In this document: one piece after another, positions 1-8,074 of the stretch
Layout of the letters: each line of letters begins with the position of its first letter
Position numbering within the stretch: position 1 is the first letter of the stretch
DNA from: Nocardioides euryhalodurans
GTDB lineage: Bacteria; Actinomycetota; Actinomycetes; Propionibacteriales; Nocardioidaceae
Direction: 5' to 3'
Length of the DNA stretch: 64,000 nt
Assembly (NCBI RefSeq): GCF_004564375.1
Contig: NZ_CP038267.1
Location: forward strand, 932,501-996,500
Program-made: the position numbers and the translations under genes
Notes under the pieces: generated by a model
Seen by the model: only the letters and a program-made list of their open reading frames with translations
What the model was told of the DNA's origin: nothing
Databases searched by the model: none

Positions 1-316
1 TCCCAGTGTGGCCGGTCACCCTCTCAGGCCGGCTACCCGTCAAAGCCTTGGTAGGCCATTACCCCACCAACAAGCTGATAGGCCGCGAGCACATCCCCCA
101 CCCAAAAAAGTTTCCACACACCCCCATGCAGGGACATGTCATATCCGGTATTAATCCCCCTTTCGGAGGGCTATCCCAGAGTGAAGGGCAGATTACTCAC
201 GTGTTACTCACCCGTTCGCCGCTCGAGTACCACCGAAGTGGCCTTTCCGCTCGACTTGCATGTGTTAAGCACGCCGCCAGCGTTCGTCCTGAGCCAGGAT
301 CAAACTCTCCGTAGAA
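1..316 (-). rRNA. 16S ribosomal RNA, 5' end (partial)
   Basis: Read on the minus strand, bases 311 to 249 carry the universal 16S start block (AGAGTTTGATCCTGGCTCAG, then the segment ending in the ACATGCAAGTCGA region), and the remainder down to base 1 continues through helix regions typical of actinobacterial 16S. Only about the first 316 nucleotides are present; the gene runs off the window. The mature 5' end is placed a few bases before AGAGTTTGATC by analogy with other bacteria and is accurate to a few bases only. Short open frames here are not genes. Confidence 0.97.
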
Positions 317-464
317 AACCTACAAAAAACTCAAACCTGACAACAAACCCCAGCAAAAAGCCAGAATCATCATCAAAAACCCAAACCAACAACAACCCCA
401 CAACCAAAAGGCCACAAGATCGCCATTGACAGGGCACACAAACCAATTCATCGACTATCAATGA

Positions 465-484
465 CACACTGTTGAGTTCTCAAA
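465..484 (-). promoter_or_regulatory. boxA-like antitermination element of the rrn leader
   Basis: The minus strand reads TTTGAGAACTCAACAGTGTG here, about 150 bases before the 16S 5' end. This closely matches the boxA block found in actinobacterial rRNA leaders, which recruits the Nus antitermination factors. The leader between it and the 16S gene (about 317-464) is unusually A/T-rich and A/C-biased for this genome, as expected for an unstructured processed spacer. Confidence 0.75.
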
Positions 485-536
485 CATCAGACATACATCG
501 CGCTCGGCCTCTCGGCCTCGCTACGGCGACTGGTGA

Positions 537-566
537 AACTTAGCGGGAGGAATTCGGCTGACGCAA
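537..566 (-). promoter_or_regulatory. rrn promoter, proximal (P2)
   Basis: On the minus strand a -35 like TTGCGT (bases 566-561) and a -10 TAAGTT (542-537) are separated by 18 bases. A start near base 530 would give a leader of about 210 nucleotides carrying boxA. The call rests on sequence match and position upstream of 16S only. Confidence 0.6.
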
Positions 567-742
567 ATCGGCTTCTTCTCTCGCTCACCCCGGCGCACAC
601 GACGTGCCCGGACTTCGGACTGCAGGCCTCTCGGCGCGCTCGTCCTCCACCCGGAAAGGTGTGTGTTGGAGGTGGTCTCCCGGGGCCGGCCGCCCGACCC
701 GTTCCGGATCTTGCTGCCCGCCGCTCCCTGGCGACCCGGAGA

Positions 743-771
743 ACATTAGGGGACACCTGCCGCGACCACAA
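743..771 (-). promoter_or_regulatory. rrn promoter, distal (P1)
   Basis: On the minus strand a -35 like TTGTGG (771-766) and a -10 TAATGT (748-743) are separated by 17 bases, a good housekeeping sigma match. It lies about 200 bases upstream of the proximal promoter. The 317-813 stretch holds no protein gene: only these promoters, boxA and the processed leader. Confidence 0.6.
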
Positions 772-813
772 ATCGAGTCGGTGTGGTCTGGGGCACACCC
801 GCGTTTGCGCAGG

Positions 814-1842
814 TCAGAGGCCCTGTGGCGGCGACTGCGCGACGATTCCGCGCGTGTCGGAGGGCCGCGGGCAGCCCGCGAGCCGCATCGCGTCGACCAG
901 CTCCTGCGTCAGCCTGGTCAGCAGCCCTGCGACCTCGGGCGCTCCCCCGGCCGCCAGGGCGTGCACCGGGAGCCGCCCGCAGAAGACCGCGTCGGCGCCG
1001 AGCGCGAGCCCCGCCAGCACGTCGAGACCCGACCTGATCCCGCCGTCGACGTACACCTCCACGTCGTCGCCCACCTCGGCGGCGACGTGCGGCAGCGCGT
1101 ACCGGGTGCTGACCGCGCGGTCGAGCTGGCGGCCACCGTGGTTGGACACCCAGACCGCCGCGGCACCTGCCTCGACGCACGTGCGCGCGTCGTCCGCGCG
1201 CAGCACTCCCTTCACCACCACCGGCAGCCCCGTGGCCTCGCGCAGCCAGCCGATGTCGTCAGGCGTGACGTCGGCGGCCCACCGCACGCCGGCAGGCGCG
1301 TCCACGTTGCAGCGGAACCAGCTGAGGTCGATCCCCCGCCAGTCCTCCTCGCGCGGGACGCGCTTGTCCCCCGGCACGGGCGTGTCGACGGTCAGCACCG
1401 CCGCACGCGCGCCCGCGCGCACCGCCGCCTCGAGCATGGGGACCAGCTCGGCCCGTCGAGGCGGGAGGTAGGCCTGCACCCACCAGGGCGACCCCACGTC
1501 GATGGCGGCGAAGGGGTACCCGGCGTTGGAGGAGACCACGTGCAGCGCCCCCGCCGCCGCTGCCCCCCGCGCCATCGCCCGCTCACCGTCGGGATGGGCC
1601 ACGCGCTGCATCGCCGTCGGCGCGACCCCCACGGGAGTGGCGAGGTCGGCGCCGAGCAGGGAGGTCGACACCTCGACGTCGGTCACGTCGCGCAGCACCC
1701 GAGGCGCGAAGCGTACGTCGGCCCAGGCGGCCTCGGCCTCCGCGGCGGTGACGCCCTCGAGCGCGCCGGTCCGGGTGTAGTCCCACATCGGCTCCGGCAT
1801 GGCGGCCCGGGCGCGTTCGGCCAGGTCCGCCTGCCAGGTCAT
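814..1842 (-). CDS. FMN-dependent 2-hydroxy acid oxidase/dehydrogenase (lactate oxidase family)
   Basis: This 342-residue protein has the FMN-dependent alpha-hydroxy acid dehydrogenase TIM barrel. Visible marks are an N-terminal PVGVAPTAMQ segment, the catalytic-histidine block VSNHGGRQLD at about residue 225, and the phosphate-binding VDGGIRSG and FCGRLP segments near the C terminus. Members oxidise L-lactate, glycolate or similar 2-hydroxy acids to keto acids; the exact substrate cannot be read from the sequence. The ATG at 1842 overlaps the tyrS stop in an ATGA arrangement, so the gene is probably translated from the tyrS transcript by coupling. A longer reading frame to 1899 exists but lies inside tyrS. 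Confidence 0.88.
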   Translation of the reverse strand: MTWQADLAERARAAMPEPMWDYTRTGALEGVTAAEAEAAWADVRFAPRVLRDVTDVEVSTSLLGADLATPVGVAPTAMQRVAHPDGERAMARGAAAAGALHVVSSNAGYPFAAIDVGSPWWVQAYLPPRRAELVPMLEAAVRAGARAAVLTVDTPVPGDKRVPREEDWRGIDLSWFRCNVDAPAGVRWAADVTPDDIGWLREATGLPVVVKGVLRADDARTCVEAGAAAVWVSNHGGRQLDRAVSTRYALPHVAAEVGDDVEVYVDGGIRSGLDVLAGLALGADAVFCGRLPVHALAAGGAPEVAGLLTRLTQELVDAMRLAGCPRPSDTRGIVAQSPPQGL

Positions 1843-3110
1843 CGGGGCAGGACCTCGACGCCCGCGAAGCTCTTCTTGCCCCGCCGCAGCACCAACCACG
1901 AGCCGGCGACCAGGTGGGCCTCGGTCGGCACCAGCTCGGGGTCCTCGACGCGCTCGTTGTTGAGGTAGACGCCGCCCTCGGAGACGGTCCGCCTCGCCTC
2001 GCCCTTGCTCTTGGCCAGCCCACTCTCCACGAGCAGGTCCAGGATCCCGGGCAGCTCACCGCTGACGGTGGTCGTGCCGGCCTCGCGGAGCGCGGCCCCG
2101 AGGGTCGCCCCGCGCAGCTCGGTCAGGTCCCCACCCCCGAAGAGGGCAGCGGCGGCGGCCTTGGCCTGCTCGGTCTCCTGGGCCCCGTGGACGAACGTGG
2201 TCACCTCGTCGGCCAGCGTCTTCTGGCCGGCCCGCAGCCACGGCTTCTCCCGGGTCTGCGCCTCGAGCGCCTCGATCTCCTCCCGCGGGAGGAAGGTGAA
2301 GACGCGCAGCAGCTCGCCGAGCTTCTCGTCCTCGGTGTTCAGCCAGAACTGGTGGAAGGCGTAGGGAGAGAGCATCTCGGGGTCGAGCCAGAGCGCCCCG
2401 CCCTCGGTCTTGCCGTACTTGGTCCCGTCGGACTTGGTCAGCAGCGGCGTCGCGAAGGCATGGGCGCGCCCGCCGGCCGCGCGGCGGATCAGCTCGACGC
2501 CGGCCGTCAGGTTGCCCCACTGGTCGGAACCGCCGAACTGCAGCGTCACGCCGTGGTCGCGGTAGAGGTTGAGGAAGTCCAGCGACTGCAGCAGCACGTA
2601 GCTGAACTCGGTGTAGCTGATGCCCTGCTCGAGCCGGCGGCTGACGACGTCGCGGGCGAGCATCCGGTTGACCGGGAAGTGCTTGCCGATGTCGCGGAGG
2701 AAGTCGATGGTCGACAGGCTGGCGGTCCAGTCGTAGTTGTTGACCATGGTCGCCGCGGCCGGGCCGTCGAAGTCGAGGAACGGCTCGATCTGGCCGCGCA
2801 CGCGCCCGACCCAGTCCTTGACCACGTCGAGGGAGTTGAGCGTCCGCTCGCCGCTGTCGCGAGGGTCACCGATCATCCCCGTCGCCCCGCCCACGAGCGC
2901 GTACGGGCGGTGTCCGGCCCGCTGCAGCCGGCGGGCCGTGAGCACCTGGACGAGGTGGCCCATGTGGAGGCTCGGCGCGGTCGGGTCGAAGCCGACGTAG
3001 AACCGCACGCTCCCCTGGGCCAGCGCCTCGCGCAGGGCGTCGAGGTCCGTCGAGTGCGCGATCAGGCCGCGCCACTCGAGGTCGTCGAGAAGGGTGGGGT
3101 CGAGGGACAC
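1839..3110 (-). CDS. tyrS: Tyrosyl-tRNA synthetase
   Basis: A class I aminoacyl-tRNA synthetase of 423 residues charging tRNA-Tyr. The HIGH-type motif is LHMGHL, the KMSKS-type loop is KYGKT (TyrRS variant), and the tyrosine-site block GGSDQWGN is present. A C-terminal S4-like RNA-binding domain ends the protein (SKGEARRTVSEGGVYLNNER region split over the last 70 residues). The GTG at 3110 was chosen because AGGAAGG sits 7 bases upstream and the protein then begins at the usual family position; the frame extends further upstream without family similarity. It is divergent from the kinase gene at 3235. Confidence 0.95.
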   Translation of the reverse strand: MSLDPTLLDDLEWRGLIAHSTDLDALREALAQGSVRFYVGFDPTAPSLHMGHLVQVLTARRLQRAGHRPYALVGGATGMIGDPRDSGERTLNSLDVVKDWVGRVRGQIEPFLDFDGPAAATMVNNYDWTASLSTIDFLRDIGKHFPVNRMLARDVVSRRLEQGISYTEFSYVLLQSLDFLNLYRDHGVTLQFGGSDQWGNLTAGVELIRRAAGGRAHAFATPLLTKSDGTKYGKTEGGALWLDPEMLSPYAFHQFWLNTEDEKLGELLRVFTFLPREEIEALEAQTREKPWLRAGQKTLADEVTTFVHGAQETEQAKAAAAALFGGGDLTELRGATLGAALREAGTTTVSGELPGILDLLVESGLAKSKGEARRTVSEGGVYLNNERVEDPELVPTEAHLVAGSWLVLRRGKKSFAGVEVLPR

Positions 3111-3234
3111 GCGGTCACCTTCCTGGGTCGTCGTCGGGGTCCAGCCTGCCGCATGGCCCGTGCGGGCGCACACCGGTTCCCGCGGGAGCCTTCACCCGGT
3201 CGGGTGGCTCGGTCGTCCTCGCTACCATGCCCCG

Positions 3235-4662
3235 GTGATCGCAGGCAGGTACGAGCTCTCCCACGAGATCGGCCGTGGCGGCATGGGCGCCGTGTGGCTG
3301 GCCCAGGACCGGGTGCTCGGTCGTGAGGTGGCCGTCAAGCGGATCGGCATGATGCCCGGGGGCGCCGCGCCCGGCGGCACCACGCCCGACCTGGAGCGGG
3401 CCGAGCGCGAGGCCCGGCTCGCGGCGCGGCTCAACCACCCGCACGTGGTGCACGTCTTCGACCTCGTGGTCGACGACGAGGGCCAGTGGCTCGTGATGGA
3501 GTACGTCGAGGGTCGGACCCTCGCCGCGACGATCCGCGAGGAGGGGGCGCTGTCGCACGGGCGGGCCGCGGAGCTGATCGGCCAGGTGGCCTCGGCCCTG
3601 GCGGCCGCCCACGCGGAGGGGATCGTCCACCGCGACGTCAAGCCGTCCAACATCCTGGTGGGCCCGGACGGCGAGGTGAAGCTGTCCGACTTCGGCATCG
3701 CCCGGGCCGAGGCCGATCCCTCGTTGACCCAGACCGGCCTGGTCACCGGCTCGCCGGCGTACCTCTCCCCGGAGGTGGCGTCCGGTCACATGGCGACCTC
3801 CGCGAGCGACGTGTGGTCGCTGGGGGCGACCCTCCACCACGCGCTGTCGGGCCGTCCGCCCTACGAGGTCGGCGAGAACCTGATGGGTGCGCTGTTCAAG
3901 ATCGTCCACGAGGACCCGCCGCGACTGGCCGACGCCGGGTGGCTGGCACCGCTCCTGGCCGCCACCATGACCAAGGACCCGGAGCAGCGCTGGTCCATGG
4001 AGCAGGTCCGCGACTTCCTGCTCGCCGGCCCGACCGCCGCCTCCGCACCCCAGGACTCGACCCAGGTGCTGGCGCCGGCCGCACCGCCGCCTCCGGCGAC
4101 GCCCGTGTCGACGCCCGTGCCGTCCGGCTCCACCGCCACCTCCTCCACCGCCCCCGCTGCTCCTGCCCGCCGGCGACGTCTCCTCGGGCCGCTGCTGGCG
4201 GCGGCTGCGGTCGTCGCCCTGCTCGGCGTGATCGCCTGGCTGGCCCTCACCGGGGACGACGGGACCACGCCGACGATCGACCGCCCCAGGGCCAGCGACT
4301 CCGCCGGGACCGGCGGCGGTGGGGGTGACCAGTCGCCGTCCCCGTCGGCCGAGCCGGCCACCGCCGAGGGCATGGAGTCCTTCATCGGCACCTACCTCTC
4401 CACGGCTCCCTCCTCCCCGGAGAGCACCTTCGAGATGCTGACGCCGGGCTTCCAGCAGGCCAGTGGCGGGCTGGATGGCTACACGGGCTACTGGTCCACC
4501 ATCTCGAGCGCGACGCTGGTCGACGCGAAGGCCGACCCGGAGACCCTCGTCATCCAGTACGACGTCGACTACGTGCGACAGGACGGCAGCCAGGTCTCCG
4601 ACAACGTCACCCTGCAGCTCGAGTACCGCGACGGCGAGTACCTCATCGCAGACGAGGCCTGA
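3235..4662 (+). CDS. Membrane Ser/Thr protein kinase (PknB-like, no PASTA repeats)
   Basis: A 475-residue Hanks-type kinase. The N-terminal catalytic domain shows the glycine loop GRGGMGAVW, VAVK lysine, HRDVKPSN catalytic loop, DFG, and a SPE in place of APE. A Pro/Ala/Ser/Thr-rich linker (about 265-312) follows, then a single membrane helix (about 317-338) and an external domain of roughly 115 residues. That external part has no PASTA repeat and resembles the small NTF2-like or DUF-type sensor folds seen in other actinobacterial kinases, an inference from size only. GTG at 3235 starts the protein directly before AGRYEL, as in other PknB-like kinases. The next gene starts 26 bases downstream and may be cotranscribed. 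Confidence 0.92.
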   Translation: MIAGRYELSHEIGRGGMGAVWLAQDRVLGREVAVKRIGMMPGGAAPGGTTPDLERAEREARLAARLNHPHVVHVFDLVVDDEGQWLVMEYVEGRTLAATIREEGALSHGRAAELIGQVASALAAAHAEGIVHRDVKPSNILVGPDGEVKLSDFGIARAEADPSLTQTGLVTGSPAYLSPEVASGHMATSASDVWSLGATLHHALSGRPPYEVGENLMGALFKIVHEDPPRLADAGWLAPLLAATMTKDPEQRWSMEQVRDFLLAGPTAASAPQDSTQVLAPAAPPPPATPVSTPVPSGSTATSSTAPAAPARRRRLLGPLLAAAAVVALLGVIAWLALTGDDGTTPTIDRPRASDSAGTGGGGGDQSPSPSAEPATAEGMESFIGTYLSTAPSSPESTFEMLTPGFQQASGGLDGYTGYWSTISSATLVDAKADPETLVIQYDVDYVRQDGSQVSDNVTLQLEYRDGEYLIADEA

Positions 4663-4688
4663 CAGACCCAGGGGTTAACCTTCCCGGC

Positions 4689-5864
4689 GTGCGTATCGCC
4701 TCCGGCCGCCAGGTGTGGCTCGCTCTCGGTGTCACCCTCGTCGCTGTCGCGGTGGGCTACGTCCTGGCCACCTGGGGCCTCTCGGCCTGGCACCGCTCCC
4801 AGTCGGTGCCGACCGCGGGCGCCCCAGCGCTGCCGACGGCGGTCGACAACGCTCCGCCCTCGGTCGCCACCACCGACGCCTACGGTCCCCTCGGCACCGT
4901 GTCCATGGTCTACGCCGGCACCGACGTCAGCGAGGGGCTCTTCGGATCGGTCGAGAACCCCTGGCTGGCCATCTCGGACCGTACGGGCGACTACCGCGCG
5001 ATCAGTGCCCCCGGGCTCCCCGATCCCGCAGAGGGGAGCGTGTCGGTCACCGCGGCCGGGGACCTGCTCGCCTGGGCGACCGGCGACGCCGTCGCCCTCT
5101 ACGACCCGGTGACCGACGAGACCCGCGAGGTCGCGCTCGAGGGTGCCACCGCGGTCGGGCGCTTCTCCGCCGACTCCGAGCTGCTGCTCGTGCACGCCGA
5201 CGGGCTGCGGGTGCTGCGGGTCTCCGACGGCGAAGTCGTCACCGGTGTCGACGGCACCGCGGAGGAGGTGGCGCAGCACGCCGCCTGGCGACCCGACGGC
5301 TCGGCCGTCGACTACGTCGAGGGACAGCAGCTGGTGACCCTCGCAGTGCCCGACGGGACCACCACCACCGCTCCCACCACGTTCCGCGACGACACGACGC
5401 TCGCCTGGTCGCCCACGGGCGAGCAGCTGGTGGGCCTGCAGGAGGTCGACGGCGTGGTGCGCCTGCTGTCGGCGTCGCCCGAGGGCGAGCAGGTCGGCGA
5501 GCCCGTGGAGACCCGGGTGCCGGGGGTCTCGCTGCAGCAGCTGCTCGGCTTCAGCGGCGACCGGACGCTGGCCGTCAGCGCCTACTTCCTCGAGTCGGGG
5601 GCGGTCGAGCGGGTGGTCGACATCCCCCTCGACGGAGGCTCCCCCGTCGACATCACCACCCTCCCGTCCGAGGGTGAGAACTGGACCGGCAGCGCCACCT
5701 TGGCCGTCGCCGCCGACTCCCTGCGGGCCGGCAGCACCGACTACGGCAGCCACCTGTGGCCGTGGAGCAACCAGGCACGACTGATGACGTGCATCCTGCT
5801 GGGGATCTTCGGCCTCGGGCTCTGGGTCACCCGTCGCCCGCGGGCCGCGCGCCGTCGGCGCTGA
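4689..5864 (+). CDS. Membrane-anchored beta-propeller-like protein, unknown function
   Basis: This 391-residue protein has an N-terminal membrane helix (about 8-30) and a C-terminal one (about 363-382) followed by an arginine-rich cytoplasmic tail. Between them lies an external domain with repeated strand-like blocks of the TolB/WD40 kind (for example LLAWATGDAVALYDPVTDE, then AAWRPDGSAVDYV and LAWSPTGEQLVGL). The phrases W-x-P-x-G-x, repeated three times, are typical of propeller blades. It follows the kinase by 26 bases and may supply or receive an envelope signal, but that is inference. Start is GTG at 4689. It ends 3 bases before the convergent flavodoxin-like gene. Confidence 0.75.
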   Translation: MRIASGRQVWLALGVTLVAVAVGYVLATWGLSAWHRSQSVPTAGAPALPTAVDNAPPSVATTDAYGPLGTVSMVYAGTDVSEGLFGSVENPWLAISDRTGDYRAISAPGLPDPAEGSVSVTAAGDLLAWATGDAVALYDPVTDETREVALEGATAVGRFSADSELLLVHADGLRVLRVSDGEVVTGVDGTAEEVAQHAAWRPDGSAVDYVEGQQLVTLAVPDGTTTTAPTTFRDDTTLAWSPTGEQLVGLQEVDGVVRLLSASPEGEQVGEPVETRVPGVSLQQLLGFSGDRTLAVSAYFLESGAVERVVDIPLDGGSPVDITTLPSEGENWTGSATLAVAADSLRAGSTDYGSHLWPWSNQARLMTCILLGIFGLGLWVTRRPRAARRRR

Positions 5865-5867
5865 CCG

Positions 5868-6575
5868 TCACCGGTACTCCGGGTTCTCGAAGTCGAAGCG
5901 GGTCCCCGCGTCCCAGGCAGTGCGCTGGTTGCCGTGCGCCGGGATGCCGCCGGCCTCACGCAGCATCCGGGCCAGGTGCAGCAGGTTCCACGTCATGAAG
6001 GTCGTGTTGCGGTTCGTGAAGTCGTTCTCAGGCCCCCCGCTGCCCTCGTCGAGGTACGACGGCCCCGGTCCAGCCTCCCCGATCCAGCCCGCGTCGGCCT
6101 GCGGCGGGATCGTGTACCCGATGTGCTGCAGGGAGTAGAGGACGTTCTGGGCGCAGTGCTTGATGCCGTCCTCGTTGCCGGTGATCAAGCAGCCTCCGAC
6201 CCGGCCGTAGTAGGCGTACTGCCCCTGGTCGTTGAGCTCGCCCGAGCCGCCGTACAGGCGCTCGATCACCTGCTTGGTGATGCTGGAGTTGTCTCCGAGC
6301 CAGATCGGACCGGCGATCACGAGGATGTCGCTCGCCATCACCCGCTCGTGGATCGCCGGCCAGGCGTCGCTCGCCCAGCCGTGCTCGGTCATGTCGAGGT
6401 AGACGCCCGTCGCGATGTCGTGGTCGACCGCGCGCACCACCTCGACCTCGACGCCGTGCTTGCGCATGATGGCAGCGCTGACGTCGACGAGGCCCTGTGT
6501 GTGGCTGGGCTCCGGGGAACGCTTGAGCGTGCAGTTGAGGAACATGGCGCGGAGGTTGCTGAAGTCGAGGTCCAC
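5868..6575 (-). CDS. Flavodoxin-like NAD(P)H-dependent FMN reductase family protein
   Basis: A 235-residue flavodoxin-fold protein. After a short N terminus comes MFLNCTLKRSPEPSHT, the P-loop-like FMN phosphate segment of the FMN_red family, followed by DILVIAGPIWLGDNSS (about residue 90), the second flavin-contacting loop, and the GGCLITGNEDG segment. Relatives reduce quinones, azo compounds or flavins; the substrate here is unknown. Two starts are possible: GTG at 6575, preceded by GTGGGGA, or the ATG ten codons in. The gene is divergent from 6647 and convergent with 4689. Confidence 0.8.
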   Translation of the reverse strand: MDLDFSNLRAMFLNCTLKRSPEPSHTQGLVDVSAAIMRKHGVEVEVVRAVDHDIATGVYLDMTEHGWASDAWPAIHERVMASDILVIAGPIWLGDNSSITKQVIERLYGGSGELNDQGQYAYYGRVGGCLITGNEDGIKHCAQNVLYSLQHIGYTIPPQADAGWIGEAGPGPSYLDEGSGGPENDFTNRNTTFMTWNLLHLARMLREAGGIPAHGNQRTAWDAGTRFDFENPEYR

Positions 6576-6646
6576 GTCCCCACGATGCTCCCGGGCGGGC
6601 CGATCTGTCATCCCCCGGGCAGGCTGGGCTGTGGTACACCAGAAGC

Positions 6647-7408
6647 ATGGAGTGGTTGCTGATCGCCCTCCTCGCCGGGGGAGGTGCCGTCGCCGCGCGG
6701 AAGCTCTCGGCGCGGCGTGCGGTCCAGCGCGAGCACGTCGAGGAGGTCGAGAGCGTCCGTCGGCTGGCCGAGGAGGACGTGACGGCACTCGGCGAGCAGC
6801 TGCAGCGCCTCGGCGACGAGGTCGCCGACCGGGAGCTCGACGCCGCGACGCAGCAGGACTACCAGACGGCGCTCGATGCCTACGAGTCGGCGAAGTGGAA
6901 GGCACCGAGGCTGCGCGAGCCCGACGAGATCAGCGTCCTCATCGACACCCTCTCCTCCGGGCGCTACGCCCTCGCGTGCGTGCAGGCCCGTGTCGCCGGG
7001 CGCGAGGTCCCCGAGCTGCGCGTCCCCTGCTTCTTCAACCCGCAGCACGGCCCGTCGGTCCACGACGTGCTGTGGACCTCGGCCCGCCACGGCACCCGCC
7101 GCGTCCCCGCCTGCGGCCAGTGCGCCGCCCGGATCGCATCGCGCGAGAAGCCCGAGGTGAGGACGGTGAAGATCGGCTCGCGCACCGTTCCCTACTGGGA
7201 GGCGGGCGCGGCCTACATGCCGTACACCGTCGGCTACTTCTCGCCGACCAGCTTCACGATGGGCGCCGCCGGGGTCGCCTGGGTGTGGGAGATGCCGGCG
7301 GACCCGGGGATCGGCCACCACGGGGGCGACTACGGCGGGGGCCACGACTCCGGAGGTTTCGACGGGGGCGGCTTCGACGGCGGCGGGGGCGACGGCGGCG
7401 GCCTGTGA
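6647..7408 (+). CDS. Membrane-tethered protein with Gly/His/Asp-rich tail, unknown function
   Basis: A 253-residue protein not assigned to a named family. It opens with a hydrophobic helix (MEWLLIALLAGGGAVAA), then a coiled-coil-like charged stretch (about 20-85), then a domain containing VPCFFNPQHGPS and CGQCAARI, whose three cysteines could bind a metal. The last 40 residues are almost wholly Gly, Asp, His and Phe in GGGFDGG-type repeats. Similar tails occur in the TPM/YgcG group of actinobacterial membrane proteins, which is suggestive only. It starts at ATG 6647 with a weak ribosome site and stands alone between two minus-strand genes. Confidence 0.65.
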   Translation: MEWLLIALLAGGGAVAARKLSARRAVQREHVEEVESVRRLAEEDVTALGEQLQRLGDEVADRELDAATQQDYQTALDAYESAKWKAPRLREPDEISVLIDTLSSGRYALACVQARVAGREVPELRVPCFFNPQHGPSVHDVLWTSARHGTRRVPACGQCAARIASREKPEVRTVKIGSRTVPYWEAGAAYMPYTVGYFSPTSFTMGAAGVAWVWEMPADPGIGHHGGDYGGGHDSGGFDGGGFDGGGGDGGGL

Positions 7409-7414
7409 GGTGAC

Positions 7415-7972
7415 CTAGCGCGCCAGGACGGTCCGCGCGAGGGCCAGCATCTCCTCGCGCAACCGGTCGTCGTCGAGGTCGGCCAACCGAGGGTCGATGC
7501 CCGACTGCGCGAGGCCCGAGCCGACCAGCGACACCGCGACCCGGCGACGGGTGTCGGGGTGAGGTCCCAGCAGCAGGGCCACCAGCCGCTCGGCCAGGGT
7601 GTTGAAGGCCTCGTGCGACTCGACGACCCGGCCGGCCTCGGGGTCGCGCAGCATCGTGGCCATCGCCTGCCGGTGGCGCATCATCAGGTCCACCAGCCCG
7701 ACGAGCGCGGCGTCGCTGCGCGCTGCCGGCGTCTTGGCCGCCTCTGCCTCGTCGAGGAAGCGCGCCATCTCCTCCAGCGCCTCCTCGAGCACCGCGAGGA
7801 CGATCTCCTCCTTCGCGTGGAACTGGTAGTAGACAGCCGCCTTGGTGACCCCGAGGTGCTCGGCGATCATCTGCAGCGAGGTGCCGCTGACGCCGTGCTC
7901 GGCGAAGAGCTCCATCGCGGCGGCGATGACCCGCGCCCGTCCCTGGCCGCGCGGGGCCTGCGGTCTCGCCAT
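7415..7972 (-). CDS. TetR family transcriptional regulator
   Basis: A 185-residue repressor with an N-terminal TetR HTH (residues about 8-55: ARVIAAAMELFAEHGVSGTS then MIAEHLGVTKAAVYYQFHAK) and a variable helical ligand domain. ATG 7972 is preferred because AGGGG lies 6 bases upstream; a GTG two codons earlier is too close to that site. It is divergent from the MMPL exporter at 8075, with a 43-base inverted repeat between them, which is the usual layout for a repressor of its neighbouring transporter. Confidence 0.92.
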   Translation of the reverse strand: MARPQAPRGQGRARVIAAAMELFAEHGVSGTSLQMIAEHLGVTKAAVYYQFHAKEEIVLAVLEEALEEMARFLDEAEAAKTPAARSDAALVGLVDLMMRHRQAMATMLRDPEAGRVVESHEAFNTLAERLVALLLGPHPDTRRRVAVSLVGSGLAQSGIDPRLADLDDDRLREEMLALARTVLAR

Positions 7973-8024
7973 CGTCACCCCTTCGTGGTCGTCGCGACGT
8001 GATGTCGTTCACGCTAGCAGCCGG

Positions 8025-8067
8025 AGTTAGCCGTTCGGCTTGTCTGAGCCTAGCCGCTCGTCTAACT
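8025..8067. promoter_or_regulatory. Large imperfect palindrome between tetR and MMPL genes (operator candidate)
   Basis: Two 21-base arms (8025-8045 and 8047-8067) flank a single central base and match at 16 of 21 positions when one is reverse complemented. The outer six bases AGTTAG/CTAACT and an inner CGGCT/AGCCG block are perfect. The element ends 7 bases before the MMPL start, where a bound TetR dimer pair would block transcription. TetR-family autoregulation through such sites is established; binding of this TetR is inferred. Confidence 0.65.
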
Positions 8068-8074
8068 TCAGGTC

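Noticed and set aside
604..1968. Long plus-strand frames over the rrn leader and hydroxy acid oxidase
   Set aside because: They are shadows of the minus-strand oxidase and of the rRNA leader; composition is Arg/Pro/Ala-rich without motifs.
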